NCBI GenBank assembly: GCA_016715865.1
Contig: JADJXM010000023.1
Location: forward strand, 1 to 64,000
DNA: 64,000 bases
Direction: 5' to 3'
Source: Acidobacteriota bacterium
GTDB lineage: Bacteria; Acidobacteriota; Blastocatellia; RBC074
Below, piece by piece: positions 44,874 through 55,536 of the stretch. How positions within the stretch are numbered: the first letter of the stretch is position 1; every line of letters starts with the position of its first letter. Made by a program: the position numbers and the translations under genes. Below the pieces are notes generated by a model. It made no database searches, had not been told where the DNA came from, and saw nothing but the letters and a program-made list of their open reading frames with translations.

Positions 44874-46329
44874 ACCTTTGAATCAGTTCACTGGTGATCT
44901 GGGATGAGAGCAGAACGGTAGGAGTCCCACCGCCCGGATGGGTGCTGCCGCCAACGTAGTAGAGGCCGCGATAACGTCGATCCTTGTTGCCCGGACGAAG
45001 GAACGCATGTTTCCAGCCGTGTGAATGTGTGCCATAGATGGCGCCGCCGGGCATTTGGTATCTGGAGCCGATCTTCTTCGGAGTCCAGACATCTTCGACC
45101 ACAATATTTTTTTCGATGTCCGGAAAACCGCTTGAGCGCAACCGCTGAAAGACACGCCGGCGGGCTTCCGAGATCTGATCTTCGTCCCACGTGTCATGAT
45201 CGTTGGCGGGAGCGTTCGCCATAATAAACAATGATTCGCCTTCGCCCGGGACGACGCTGCGATCGCTCCGGCTCGGTGCGTTGACATAAACCGTCGGATC
45301 GGTCGGAAAACGCCTGGCGTCGAATAACTCTGAGAATTCGCGCCGGTAATCTCCAGAAAAATAGATGGCGTGATGATGCAATTCGGGGATTGTCCTGCTG
45401 ATGCCCAGCAGAAAGACAAGCCCTGACATCGAGCGCTCTTCGTGGCGGAGTCCGTGTCCGGATTTCCCAAGCAGTTGCAGAGCGAAAGAGGCATCGCCAT
45501 TCATGACGACCAGATCGGCATCGACCCTCGCGCCGTCTTCAAGCCTCACCCCACTAACCTCACTGCTTGAGTGTTCGATGCCGGTGACATTTGCATTGAG
45601 AACCAATTCGACACCCAGTTCACGCGCAAGTTCGACGAAGCCCTCGACGATCCTGTACAGACCTCCCTTGATATACCATCCGCCGAACGTATATTCGATA
45701 TAAGGGATGACCGCCAGCGTCGCCGGTGACTGGTAGGGCGAAGATCCGACATATGTCGGATAACGGTCGTATAGCTGCCGCAGATGAGGGCTTTGAAAAT
45801 GGGCAGCGATAGTCTTGTGATAGTTTCCCCATCCATATCGCCATGGCATGTGTTTTAGTATTCCACTATCGGTCCTGCGCGGCCAGTCCAATGGTCGCCG
45901 TCGTAGAAAAGTGTCCTTCGAGACCTCATAGAGCTGCGCCCCCAGCTTCATGAAACGAAGAAATCCCTCGACGTCGCGCGGTTCCAGCTGACGCACTGTC
46001 TCGATCCAGTCAGGAAGCGACGAGGTATAGGAGAAACTGGTTCCATCCGGAAAGATATATTCAGATATCGGATTTACGGGGGCTAAATCCAGATAATCCT
46101 CGATCCTTTTGCCTGCCGCCTCGAAGACCTCCGCGAAGATCCACGGCATTGTGATCAGTGAAGGTCCGGTGTCAAATCGAAATCCGCGCTCCTCCCACAG
46201 ATTCATCTTGCCGCCGAAAGTCGCTCCGCGTTCGAATACCGTCACCGACCTGCCCGCAGCCGCCAGCCTGATCGCAACCGAAAGGCCCCCAAGCCCTCCA
46301 CCAATGACTACCACTCTGTTCTTGTGCAT
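44863..46329 (-). CDS. CrtI-type carotenoid desaturase, second copy (CrtD-like)
   Basis: A 488-residue FAD enzyme: VVVIGGGLGGLSVAIRLAAA at the N-terminus binds FAD, followed by FERGATFGGKMNLWEERGF, and C-terminal GLYYVGGSTHPGGGTPTVLL is the CrtI signature. It is not identical to the CrtI at 49836 and lies next to CruF and a CruG-like transferase, which suggests a later step such as 3,4-desaturation of a hydroxylated psi-end (CrtD role); inference. ATG at 46329 lies 8 bp from a heptamer array with no ribosome binding site. It overlaps cruF by 11 bp. Confidence 0.85.
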   Translation of the reverse strand: MHKNRVVVIGGGLGGLSVAIRLAAAGRSVTVFERGATFGGKMNLWEERGFRFDTGPSLITMPWIFAEVFEAAGKRIEDYLDLAPVNPISEYIFPDGTSFSYTSSLPDWIETVRQLEPRDVEGFLRFMKLGAQLYEVSKDTFLRRRPLDWPRRTDSGILKHMPWRYGWGNYHKTIAAHFQSPHLRQLYDRYPTYVGSSPYQSPATLAVIPYIEYTFGGWYIKGGLYRIVEGFVELARELGVELVLNANVTGIEHSSSEVSGVRLEDGARVDADLVVMNGDASFALQLLGKSGHGLRHEERSMSGLVFLLGISRTIPELHHHAIYFSGDYRREFSELFDARRFPTDPTVYVNAPSRSDRSVVPGEGESLFIMANAPANDHDTWDEDQISEARRRVFQRLRSSGFPDIEKNIVVEDVWTPKKIGSRYQMPGGAIYGTHSHGWKHAFLRPGNKDRRYRGLYYVGGSTHPGGGTPTVLLSSQITSELIQRYES

Positions 46330-46337
46330 ATATGTTT

Positions 46338-47528
<1,191 letters not shown>

Positions 47529-47573
47529 TAAGGTTGAAGAGGATTAGACGCCAGGGCGTTGAACTCTTCCCGG

Positions 47574-48101
47574 TCAAAGCAGACGGTCGATCTGACTGAA
47601 AACCCTGTTCAATTGTCGCTCATCGGCCTCGCCGGTCAGCTTGAGCATGATCCTGCCGCTTTTATCGATGACATAAAGATTGGCGGATCCACCCTGATAT
47701 CGATAGGCTCTGGAGACATCGCCCTTCCAGTCGAGCAGAACAGGATATTTGACATTGCTCCTGAATATCTTTCTGACCAGCCCACGCGCGAAGGATGGCA
47801 CTGATGTGAGTACTGCAATGCCTTTTTGATCTATCCGATCCTGGTATCTGTCCCATATCGGACGGACCCAGCTTTCGATCTGGCCTGATCCCTTCCTGTC
47901 GCCGAAGGTCAGGACGGTCACCTTGTTGTTGGGAAAGTGAAATTTTTCAAGCTTGTCGTATTGATCCTTCAACTCGAAACCCGCGGCTGTATTATGATCG
48001 CCGGAAGCAGTTGCGGCATCCACCATCGCAAAAGAATCAAGACAGACAGTATGAAAAATAAGAAGGCAAAACGAAACAGCATGAATTATGCCTGACCGCA
48101 T
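47574..48101 (-). CDS. Exported thioredoxin-fold protein lacking a CxxC motif
   Basis: A 175-residue exported protein (signal peptide IIHAVSFCLLIFHTVCLDSFA). The mature part has a redoxin-like pattern: FELKDQYDKLEKFHFPNNKV, VTVLTFGDRKGSGQIESWV, where the usual Cys of AhpC/TSA is absent, and NLYVIDKSGRIMLKLTGEAD. With no active-site cysteine it cannot be a standard peroxiredoxin or thiol oxidoreductase. It lies inside the carotenoid operon, so it may serve light or singlet-oxygen stress; inference. ATG at 48101 is used. Confidence 0.65.
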   Translation of the reverse strand: MRSGIIHAVSFCLLIFHTVCLDSFAMVDAATASGDHNTAAGFELKDQYDKLEKFHFPNNKVTVLTFGDRKGSGQIESWVRPIWDRYQDRIDQKGIAVLTSVPSFARGLVRKIFRSNVKYPVLLDWKGDVSRAYRYQGGSANLYVIDKSGRIMLKLTGEADERQLNRVFSQIDRLL

Positions 48102-48159
48102 CACGATGATCTTTAACGCTCCTTTGATTGAGATAAATCATGAAGGTTCGCCAAAGCGA

Positions 48160-49083
48160 TCAGACGGTTGATGCCGCCAGCCTGCCGGCCCCCCCAAGAA
48201 TAATCTCCGCTGAATCGATGAGCAGTGCGGATGCGGGGCGATCGCCGAACCTTGCAGACAGGGACTGGCGCCCCTTTTGGATCAGGCTTGAGGCCTGCTG
48301 GTGCGCTCCCTCGACGCCGAACTCCGCAACATAGGACGATCGACCATGTCGATTGTCCTGTCCTGCCGGTTTTCCGAGTTCGTGTGAAAGTCCAAGTTCG
48401 TCCAGAAGATCATCGCATATTTGATATGCCATACCTAACGATTCACCGAAATCCGCCAGGGCATCGAGATCCCGCTGATCGGCCCCGCAGACTGCCGCGC
48501 CGGCCATGACTGTCAGCCGCATGAGTCCGGTGGTCTTAAGATTCCTGCTGGCCAGAGCATCAGAGCATTGGCCAGTCCCCTTGAGAGTCAGATCTACGGC
48601 CTGGCCTCCGATCATGCCGTTGACGCCGATGCAATTGGCAGCCTCAGAGACCAGATTGAGGCCGGCATCGCAGCAGCCGTTCTGCCGGGCATCGCGCACA
48701 AGAAGCGAATATGACTCATTGAAGAGGGCGAGAGCAGCGAGCAATGCGATGCTTTCGCCGAAGACTACGTGCAGCGATTCACGCCCACGCCGTGTGGCGG
48801 CATCATCCATCGCGGGCAGATCATCGAAGATGATCGAACTTGTATGCAGGTATTCCATCGCACAGGCTGTTCCGATGGCTCTTTCGGGATCGGCGCCAGC
48901 GATCTCGGCGCCCATCAGCGTGAGCATCGGTCGCCAGCGTTTGCCGCCGGGAAAGATCGCGTATCTGATCGCCTGATTAAACTGTTCAGCTTGCGGCTGG
49001 AGGCTGATCGGCAGATTTTCGTCGAGCGCTGTCTCAACAGTCTCACGGTACCGGTCGATAAATGTGCAAAGCCGTTCTGACAT
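48160..49083 (-). CDS. crtE: Polyprenyl (geranylgeranyl) diphosphate synthase
   Basis: A 307-residue trans-prenyltransferase that makes the C20 precursor of phytoene. The first Asp-rich motif is DDLPAMDD (DDxxxxD form typical of bacterial FPP/GGPP synthases), the second CDDLLDE. GGKRWRPMLTLMGAEI and ACAMEYLHTSSIIFDDL are family blocks. ATG 49083 has GAGGAG 5 nt upstream and lies 10 bp after the hydrolase stop; an earlier in-frame ATG would overlap that gene by 77 bp. Chain length (C15 vs C20) cannot be fixed by sequence; carotenoid context favours C20. Confidence 0.85.
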   Translation of the reverse strand: MSERLCTFIDRYRETVETALDENLPISLQPQAEQFNQAIRYAIFPGGKRWRPMLTLMGAEIAGADPERAIGTACAMEYLHTSSIIFDDLPAMDDAATRRGRESLHVVFGESIALLAALALFNESYSLLVRDARQNGCCDAGLNLVSEAANCIGVNGMIGGQAVDLTLKGTGQCSDALASRNLKTTGLMRLTVMAGAAVCGADQRDLDALADFGESLGMAYQICDDLLDELGLSHELGKPAGQDNRHGRSSYVAEFGVEGAHQQASSLIQKGRQSLSARFGDRPASALLIDSAEIILGGAGRLAASTV

Positions 49084-49093
49084 ATACTCCTCA

Positions 49094-49846
49094 TCAGGAC
49101 TGTGTTCGAAATATTGCGCGGCTGACCCCTTCGGGATCTTCCTGAATCGGCAAGTGTGCCGCTGCGTCAAGCTCTATTGCTTCAGCTTGTGGCCAGATAC
49201 CACGCCACATTGCCACCGAGCGTTTGATAGCTCCAAACGTTCGACCGCCATATATGATCGTAATCGGGTGTCGAATCGGAGCGAAGCCACCGATTCCGTC
49301 AATCGATGTCAACAACTTGAGATAGGTATAGGCGACACCGTGGTCCACCGTTCCGAACGATTCTGTCAGATCAGACTGGCCAGTCCGATGCTCGCGGAGC
49401 GAAAGATTGGTGATCCATCGCCCGATCGGATTAGCGAAGGTCGAATAATAGGCATATTTTCCGACCGTTGAATCAACAAAAATTCTGAAGTACCAGGGCA
49501 CATATGCAAAAGGATCGATCAGCACGAGGCGGTTGACAAGATTTCCAATTTTCGGCAGAACCAGAAGGCCGAGTAACGCACCGCTGCAATTGCCGACAAT
49601 CGTTATTCCAGTATGCCCGAGCCCCTTGATCTCATCGGCTATCTCGTCGGAAAGCGCATCCAGAGTCCATAAACTCGGGTGAGCACTCGGCCGGCCGGAA
49701 CGCCCGCAGCCGGGAAGATCGAAACTGATGAAAGTCCCGTCTGAAGGAAGATGCCGGATTATCGGATCAAAAGTGCTGTGGTCGCCGCTCCACCCATGAA
49801 GACCGACGAAAATGCGCGAACCGTCTCCTGCCTTTTTACTGAACAC
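49094..49846 (-). CDS. Alpha/beta hydrolase in the carotenoid operon
   Basis: A 250-residue alpha/beta hydrolase: FVGLHGWSGDHSTFDPII (oxyanion HGW), TFISFDLPGCGRSGRP, nucleophile elbow GNCSGALLGL with Ser in the middle, a late Asp/His near IIYGGRTFGA and DAAAHLPIQEDPEGV. Sandwiched between crtI and crtE with an 11-bp overlap to crtI, so it is translationally coupled. Its substrate is unknown; it could act on an acyl or glycosyl ester of the final carotenoid. It starts with GTG at 49846. Confidence 0.75.
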   Translation of the reverse strand: MFSKKAGDGSRIFVGLHGWSGDHSTFDPIIRHLPSDGTFISFDLPGCGRSGRPSAHPSLWTLDALSDEIADEIKGLGHTGITIVGNCSGALLGLLVLPKIGNLVNRLVLIDPFAYVPWYFRIFVDSTVGKYAYYSTFANPIGRWITNLSLREHRTGQSDLTESFGTVDHGVAYTYLKLLTSIDGIGGFAPIRHPITIIYGGRTFGAIKRSVAMWRGIWPQAEAIELDAAAHLPIQEDPEGVSRAIFRTQS

Positions 49847-51365
49847 GACTCTGGATTCTCTCCGCTGTCAGTTTGCCGCCCAAAACGACCATCGGCATGC
49901 CCGTCCCCGGGGTCGTACTGGCTCCGACATAATAAAGCCCATCCACTTCGCTCGAATAATTACGCGACCGGAATGGGCCGACCTGAAAGAGTGTGTGCGC
50001 CGCGCCAAAGGCCGATCCATCGTAAAGGCCGAATCGACGGCTCCATTCCTGTGGAGTGAGAACCTCTTCGACGACAATTCTTTCCGGATCAAGGTCGACT
50101 CCGTCGCGCCATAACCTGTCAAGCACACGCGATTTGACATCTCTCGTCGCATTCGCCCAATCGATATCGGGCATCTCGCTCAGCAGCGGAGTAGGGACAA
50201 GCACGAACATCGCCGTATCACCATCCGGAGCAAGTTGCGGATCAGTCGCCGAGGGCACTGAAACATAGAACGGCAGATTTCTCGGAATGCGCTTCTGCTG
50301 CAACAGGTCGTCAAAGGCGCCCGGAAAATCGTCTGGAAGGTAGATAGTGTGATGTCCGACCTTATCGACCTTGCCGCGCACCCCCCAGTAAAAGGTCATG
50401 ACGCCGGGCGTCATTCGTGTCCGACCCGTTCTGGCGCGAAACGCCGAACGCAGCTTGTAATCACCAAGCAGTTCGGTGTTGGTCGTCGGAACATCAACAT
50501 TCGAAACCACGATGGACGACCGGTGAATTATCCCATCCGCCGTCTCGACTCCCGTCACCTTGCGATCACGCACTACAATCGTTTTGACCTTCTGACCGGT
50601 CCGGATCTCCACTCCCAACTCGATCGCCAGTCGCTCGATCCCCCTGATGAGACTATAGATTCCTCCTCTCGGCAGCCATAATCCATATGCCAGCTCGCCA
50701 TACGAGAGTATCGAAAAGAGGCCGGGAAGATCGTATGGCGATCCGCCGAGATACATTCCGTAAGATCCAAGCGCTTCGCGAATATATCGACTCTTAAAAA
50801 ACCGCCCTAATTCGCTGTCGAGCGATCTCCAGACGCTTAACCTGGAAATCTCCCGGGGACTGAGAGCCGCGATCCATTTGAGAGGGTTGTCCTCGTTTCG
50901 GGAAACAAGTTTGTCGAAAGAGAGCCTGTACTTGATCGCTGCGTCCGCCAGAAAGGCCGCCATGGCGGGACGCGACCCCGGCTCAACCTGTTCACACTCT
51001 TCCATCAGTCGCTGCAGGTTCGATGAGAGCGTGAATTTCGTGCCATCCTCCCATTGAAAGCTGACCGAAGGATCAACCGGAATCAGATCGATGTAATCAT
51101 TCAGTTCCCTGCCGGCTGCGCGAAACAGGTTCTCAAAAACCCAGGGATAATTGAGCAGTGACGGTCCGGTATCGAAAGTGAAACCCTCACGCTCGATAAT
51201 GTTGGCTCGCCCGCCTACACGTTCGTTTGCTTCGAGAAGCAGAACCTGTCGTCCGGCCAGTCGCAGGTGTATCGCCGCGCTTAAACCTCCCAGCCCGCCA
51301 CCGATGACGATCACTGGGTCCGTATTGCTGCCGCCCCCACTGCGCATACCGTTGCCGTTGTTCAT
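49836..51365 (-). CDS. crtI: Phytoene desaturase
   Basis: A 509-residue FAD-dependent desaturase. PVIVIGGGLGGLSAAIHLRL binds FAD; EREGFTFDTGPSLLNYPWVF, RGGIYSLIRGIERLAIELGV and the C-terminal GLYYVGASTTPGTGMPMVVLG are CrtI signatures. It introduces double bonds into phytoene to give neurosporene or lycopene. It follows crtB, separated by an inverted repeat at 51381, and its ATG starts MNNGNGMRSGGG, a low-complexity lead. It overlaps the next gene by 11 bp. Confidence 0.92.
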   Translation of the reverse strand: MNNGNGMRSGGGSNTDPVIVIGGGLGGLSAAIHLRLAGRQVLLLEANERVGGRANIIEREGFTFDTGPSLLNYPWVFENLFRAAGRELNDYIDLIPVDPSVSFQWEDGTKFTLSSNLQRLMEECEQVEPGSRPAMAAFLADAAIKYRLSFDKLVSRNEDNPLKWIAALSPREISRLSVWRSLDSELGRFFKSRYIREALGSYGMYLGGSPYDLPGLFSILSYGELAYGLWLPRGGIYSLIRGIERLAIELGVEIRTGQKVKTIVVRDRKVTGVETADGIIHRSSIVVSNVDVPTTNTELLGDYKLRSAFRARTGRTRMTPGVMTFYWGVRGKVDKVGHHTIYLPDDFPGAFDDLLQQKRIPRNLPFYVSVPSATDPQLAPDGDTAMFVLVPTPLLSEMPDIDWANATRDVKSRVLDRLWRDGVDLDPERIVVEEVLTPQEWSRRFGLYDGSAFGAAHTLFQVGPFRSRNYSSEVDGLYYVGASTTPGTGMPMVVLGGKLTAERIQSRVQ

Positions 51366-51380
51366 TCCATGACCTCAATA

Positions 51381-51488
<108 letters not shown>

Positions 51489-51507
51489 TGCTCAAAATTA
51501 ATCCAGC

Positions 51508-52515
51508 TTATGCCCGGAGGTAAGCCAGCGGCAATCGCCAGTATTTGCTGGCCGGCAGAACGCTGAACTTCCTGCGCATCGGAACGCTTTCCCGATGAAG
51601 AATCCCTCGCGGACTGTTGGCGATCTGAGTGTTCAATTGTCGATAGACATCGATACAGGCTCTTATCGCTACGCGACTGTCGGGATTAAAGGCATCTATA
51701 TCCGCGAGTGAAGACTCGTAATATTCATCGGCGATGCGTGTCAGTTTTTGCAGTACGCGGTTGAGAGCCGGGTGCTGATCAGGATCATGTGCGTCCAATT
51801 CAGCAAGACCTTCAGCATTTAACATATCCTGGGGCAGATAGACGCGCCCTCGACGCTGGTCTTCGGCGACATCCCGCAGAAAATTGGTCAACTGGAGCGC
51901 GATACCCAGGTCCCTTGCGCTCCTCAACGCGCGATCGAAATCCGACTCTCTCTCAGTGCCATAAACATAGGTCAAAAAATATCCCACGACGATTGCGCTG
52001 CCATAAATATAGGATTCGATCAGATCGTCGAGCGTTTCAAACCGGCGCGGCCAGATGTCGAGTCTCATCGCATCCAGAAAAGCGTGGTAGTGCTCGGGAG
52101 GTATAGCTGCCTCGCGAATCACTTGCGCGAAACCTGCGACAAAAGACGGAGATCCCGATTGCAATGACTCCCTGACTGACGAGCTGCGCAGCGCCGCATC
52201 GTAATCCAGGGCCCACCGGTCGAGAAGTTCGGCCTGCTCAACCTGAGTCAGTGGAAAGGTGTCGACGATCTCGTCCGGATAGCGCACGGCGGCGTAGATT
52301 GCCTCGACACGCGCTCGCTTTTGCGGTGGCAGGAATCTGGTCACGATGAAGAAACTGGTGCTGTAATTTCGCAGAACGGACCTCGCCTGCCGAGCCAGGA
52401 TCTCCCACGATTCCTCATCATTACCGACAGACATCGCCCGTCTGCGGGTCTCCTGATCGATCTCAGACCATTTCGCGAGACTCCAGACTTCAGTTGTTAT
52501 ATTAGATGGTGACAT
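51508..52515 (-). CDS. crtB: Phytoene (squalene/phytoene) synthase
   Basis: A 335-residue head-to-head prenyl synthase. First Asp motif is RYPDEIVD (DExxD variant), second NFLRDVAEDQRRGRVYLPQD; YCYHVA-type middle replaced by YIYGSAIVVGYFLTY. It condenses two GGPP to phytoene (or two FPP to dehydrosqualene). The ATG at 52515 is 9 bp from the heptamer array, with no Shine-Dalgarno sequence. It lies after photolyase and before crtI in the operon. Confidence 0.9.
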   Translation of the reverse strand: MSPSNITTEVWSLAKWSEIDQETRRRAMSVGNDEESWEILARQARSVLRNYSTSFFIVTRFLPPQKRARVEAIYAAVRYPDEIVDTFPLTQVEQAELLDRWALDYDAALRSSSVRESLQSGSPSFVAGFAQVIREAAIPPEHYHAFLDAMRLDIWPRRFETLDDLIESYIYGSAIVVGYFLTYVYGTERESDFDRALRSARDLGIALQLTNFLRDVAEDQRRGRVYLPQDMLNAEGLAELDAHDPDQHPALNRVLQKLTRIADEYYESSLADIDAFNPDSRVAIRACIDVYRQLNTQIANSPRGILHRESVPMRRKFSVLPASKYWRLPLAYLRA

Positions 52516-52524
52516 TAATCTAAG

Positions 52525-52647
52525 AGTTAAAAGTTGAAAGTTGAAAGTCAGATGTCTTTGCCAAATGCCATGTCCACAAAATTAAGTCCTTGATGTAACG
52601 CAACCTCAAAATCCGTTATTATCAACAACTTTCACTTTCAACTTTCC
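52525..52647. repeat. AAAGTTG heptamer inverted array
   Basis: AGTTAAAAGTTGAAAGTTGA (52525-52551) is mirrored at 52625-52647. It fills the crtB-photolyase gap and encodes the end (KVESESC and TGA) of photolyase. Confidence 0.88.
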
Positions 52648-54007
52648 TTATATAAGCTTCGACATCAAATTTCCTCGCGCATCCGCGAGCATTCATGTAG
52701 CGGATCAAGCCGAAGACCGGGCGTGACGGGCCCCAAGGTCTGTCGTGTTTGCCTCCGATAGCCCAGGCGATGCCTGTGTAACCGTTCGGGTCGCGGCCAT
52801 CCAGTTCATACTTGTCATTCAGACGAACGGCTATCTCGAAGGCCTCTTCAGGGCTGCGCGTCCATTCAAGGATCTTCTTGGCCCAGTACATGCGCATGAA
52901 TCCATGCATCCTGCCGGTGAGAAGCATCTCGAGTTGAGCTGCATTCCATAATCGATCGTGAGTCTCAGCGGATTCGAAAGCCTTTTCGGAATAGATATGC
53001 TCACGCTCGTCTCGCCCATGTTCGCGGAGCGTTTTTCTGGCCCACTCGTGACAGCCCTCAAGACTGTCATAGCGAGGATTACGAGCGACAAAATTGACAG
53101 CCAGCTCGCGCCGGACGATCAGTTCTTCGAGAAACGCCTCTTTGGCAGTCGCAGGCGCCTCGGCTTCCTGTACAGCGAGCGCAATGGTCAGCGGCCCCAG
53201 ATGCCCGAAATGCAGGTAAGGCGAGAGTTCACTGGTCCCGGAGAGATTCGGGAGATTCCTGTCTGTGTCGTAGCGGGCGAGCCGCTGATCTATGAACTGA
53301 CGGAGCAGTCGCCTGCCCTCCTTCGCTCCCCCGACGACATCGACGACAGGCGATGCGCCACGATCGAATGGGAGACTTTTGAGGAGGACGGCTTTATCGA
53401 TCAACAGGCTTTCAGGAGATTCTCCGGACTTCCAGCGATAACGTGCCCGTGGATTTTCAGGACGTTTGAGAAATCCAGGCAGAAGCCGGTGTATCTTCGG
53501 CCGGATTGTACGGGCCGCATACTCTTCCTTATCAAAGAACTTTGTCGGGACGACGACATCCGCATCGACCGTCCAAAAGGGCACTTCAAGCTTTTCGGCA
53601 GCGTTTCGACGCCATCCTTCAGGTTCGCGCATCGGATTCTCGTCTCCGATGACCAGACTGGCTTTCACTTCACTGCAAAATTCGATCAGACTATGATCCG
53701 GGAACGGTCTCAAGACGAAGGCAGCGCCACGCTTTTCGATAGCTGCTTGTGTTTCAGCCAGTCCATCAATCAGAAACGAATAATGCCTTAGATTGGCATT
53801 CGGATATCGATGGTGCAGTCCGAAGAAGACAGCCACCGGCTTGCCGAGTTCGTTGGCGACTGCGATCGCCACATCGAGCGCCGGATTATCCTCGCCACGC
53901 TGCGCCCGCTGCATCCAGTAGACTACGCAGCGACCTTCACGATCAGGAGAACCTGCGCGACGAACGGTTACTCGCGGGTCCGATTGCCACCTTGCTATGT
54001 CCGGCAA
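52622..54007 (-). CDS. Class II CPD photolyase
   Basis: A 461-residue flavoprotein repairing cyclobutane pyrimidine dimers with blue light. N-terminal antenna half: VVYWMQRAQRGEDNPALDVA and PVAVFFGLHHRYPNANLRHY. FAD half: LSPYLHFGHLGPLTIAL, EELIVRRELAVNFVARNPRY, RLWNAAQLEMLLTGRMHGFM, LNDKYELDGRDPNGYTGIAW. These are class II signatures. A TTG start at 54007 is supported by GGGAG 6 nt upstream; the SRPBCC gene stops 1 bp before it. The C-terminal VESESC is repeat-derived. Co-expression with carotenoid genes fits a light-damage response. Confidence 0.92.
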   Translation of the reverse strand: MPDIARWQSDPRVTVRRAGSPDREGRCVVYWMQRAQRGEDNPALDVAIAVANELGKPVAVFFGLHHRYPNANLRHYSFLIDGLAETQAAIEKRGAAFVLRPFPDHSLIEFCSEVKASLVIGDENPMREPEGWRRNAAEKLEVPFWTVDADVVVPTKFFDKEEYAARTIRPKIHRLLPGFLKRPENPRARYRWKSGESPESLLIDKAVLLKSLPFDRGASPVVDVVGGAKEGRRLLRQFIDQRLARYDTDRNLPNLSGTSELSPYLHFGHLGPLTIALAVQEAEAPATAKEAFLEELIVRRELAVNFVARNPRYDSLEGCHEWARKTLREHGRDEREHIYSEKAFESAETHDRLWNAAQLEMLLTGRMHGFMRMYWAKKILEWTRSPEEAFEIAVRLNDKYELDGRDPNGYTGIAWAIGGKHDRPWGPSRPVFGLIRYMNARGCARKFDVEAYIRKVESESC

Positions 54008-54008
54008 A

Positions 54009-54527
54009 TCAATCTCCCGCCGCAGTTGCGCCGATCAATCGACCCGCAACGCTCTTTACGAATCCCTGACGCCCACCAAGCAGGTCGGCTGTCGATTTCG
54101 CCCTGTAATCGAAGATCATCTTAAGCATTCGCTCGACAAACAGCCGGTGCGACAGGACGCCCAGAGGCCCGAATGGGATGCGGTATTTCACGACATCACG
54201 CATGAGAGTTCGTTCCTGATCGATACGAATAAATGTATGCGTGTGGTGCCACAAGGCGTAGGGACCGCGAATCTGTCTGTCGACAAACATCTGATTCGGA
54301 GCCCATTGCTCGATCAAGGTCCGCCATTTGAATGGAACGCCAAATAATGACAGTTTGTATTCAATCAAAGTTCCAGCTTCCATTTTGATCGGCGCTGGAG
54401 TCAGTATTCTGAAATTCAGGAAAGCGGGGGTAATCCGCTCCAGATTGAACGCATCACTGAAGAATGCGAAAGTCTCTTCTATCGATAACGGGATAATCTG
54501 TTCTCGCTCTAATGTATAGGTCTTCAT
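54009..54527 (-). CDS. SRPBCC (START/polyketide-cyclase-like) ligand-binding protein
   Basis: A 172-residue protein of the SRPBCC fold: MKTYTLEREQIIPLSIEETF, FFSDAFNLERITPAFLNFRI, ALWHHTHTFIRIDQERTLMR and a long C-terminal helix (VERMLKMIFDYRAKST). The fold binds hydrophobic ligands. It commonly accompanies TIGR01777 oxidoreductases and photolyases in light-response operons of Deinococcus and Cyanobacteria. ATG 54527 is used; a longer frame would translate heptamer repeats. The array abuts the start codon. Confidence 0.75.
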   Translation of the reverse strand: MKTYTLEREQIIPLSIEETFAFFSDAFNLERITPAFLNFRILTPAPIKMEAGTLIEYKLSLFGVPFKWRTLIEQWAPNQMFVDRQIRGPYALWHHTHTFIRIDQERTLMRDVVKYRIPFGPLGVLSHRLFVERMLKMIFDYRAKSTADLLGGRQGFVKSVAGRLIGATAAGD

Positions 54528-54530
54528 AAG

Positions 54531-54649
54531 TAGTTTCCAGTTTCCAGTTTCCAGAAAGTTTCCAGTCTCCAGGAGGTCCCGGGTTTCCCGTTTGTCCAAT
54601 AAGCGCGGGCGCCTACTTGAGACTGGAAACTCAAAACTGGAAACTTTTC
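54531..54649. repeat. GTTTCCA heptamer inverted array
   Basis: Five GTTTCCAGT-type units at 54531-54573 face ACTGGAAAC units at 54617-54649. The right arm encodes the end (SFQF and TGA) of the TIGR01777 gene; the left begins 3 bp before the SRPBCC start codon. Confidence 0.9.
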
Positions 54650-55536
54650 AATGCCTCACTGAGCTGCGGAAATTTGAAATCGTAGCCGGTGTCGAGAGCG
54701 ACTTTCGGAGCTACCTTTTGACTCGAAAGGACGACAATTGCCATCTCTCCCATCATCATACGAAGAGCGAATGCCGGGACCGGGAAGAAGACAGATCTGT
54801 TAAGTGCGCCGGCAAATTGTCTCGAAAATTCCGCATTGGACACGATGCCCGGAGCCACGCCATTGATCGGACCCCGGACATTTTCGTTGACAAGTGCGTG
54901 TCTGAATATTCCAACGATATCGTCGATATGAATCCAGGGAAACCACTGCCGGCCGTCTCCGAGTTGTCCTCCGAGGCCAAGTTTGAATGGAAGCAGCATC
55001 TTTTCCAATGCGCCTCCCTCGCGGCTCAAGACGACTCCGATTCGAACCAGACTGACACGGATTCCGGCTTGCTCCGCCTTGAGCGCCTCATCTTCCCATT
55101 CCCTGCAGACATCGCTCAAAAATCCGTTCCCGGGCGACGATCGCTCGTCGAGGTCCTCTTCTCCACGATCACCGTAAAATCCCACAGCGGACGCGCTGAC
55201 GAAGACTCGCGGGCGAATCGCAAGCTCTTTCATTCCATCAACCAAATTTTTCGTGCCTGTCACGCGAGAGTCGCGAATGCGTCTTTTTTGATCGTTTGTC
55301 CAGCGGGCTCCAGCGACAGGCTCACCCGCAAGATGGATGACTGCATCTACACCATCCCAGGCTTCAGCCGGCGGGTTGCCCCGTTCAGGATCCCAGGCAT
55401 AGGCGGAAATTCCTGGCCCGGTTTTGACGCCGGACGGTCGTCGAGACAAAATAACCGTTTCATGTCCTTCCTGACGCAGCTCCTCGCAAATTTGCCGACC
55501 TATCAACCCCGTCGCTCCAGTGACTAAGACTCGCAT
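54631..55536 (-). CDS. TIGR01777 family NAD(P)-dependent epimerase/oxidoreductase
   Basis: A 301-residue extended SDR: MRVLVTGATGLIGRQICEEL (Rossmann GxxGxxG), DAVIHLAGEPVAGARWTNDQ, KRRIRDSRVTGTKNLVDG, SASAVGFYGDRGEED, WFPWIHIDDIVGIFRHAL. YGDRGEED replaces the classical YxxxK, as in the TIGR01777 (YfcH) branch. AAGGA lies 6 nt before ATG 55536, preferred over an upstream ATG. First gene of the light operon, divergent from carH. SFQF at the C-terminus is repeat-derived. Confidence 0.85.
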   Translation of the reverse strand: MRVLVTGATGLIGRQICEELRQEGHETVILSRRPSGVKTGPGISAYAWDPERGNPPAEAWDGVDAVIHLAGEPVAGARWTNDQKRRIRDSRVTGTKNLVDGMKELAIRPRVFVSASAVGFYGDRGEEDLDERSSPGNGFLSDVCREWEDEALKAEQAGIRVSLVRIGVVLSREGGALEKMLLPFKLGLGGQLGDGRQWFPWIHIDDIVGIFRHALVNENVRGPINGVAPGIVSNAEFSRQFAGALNRSVFFPVPAFALRMMMGEMAIVVLSSQKVAPKVALDTGYDFKFPQLSEALKSFQF

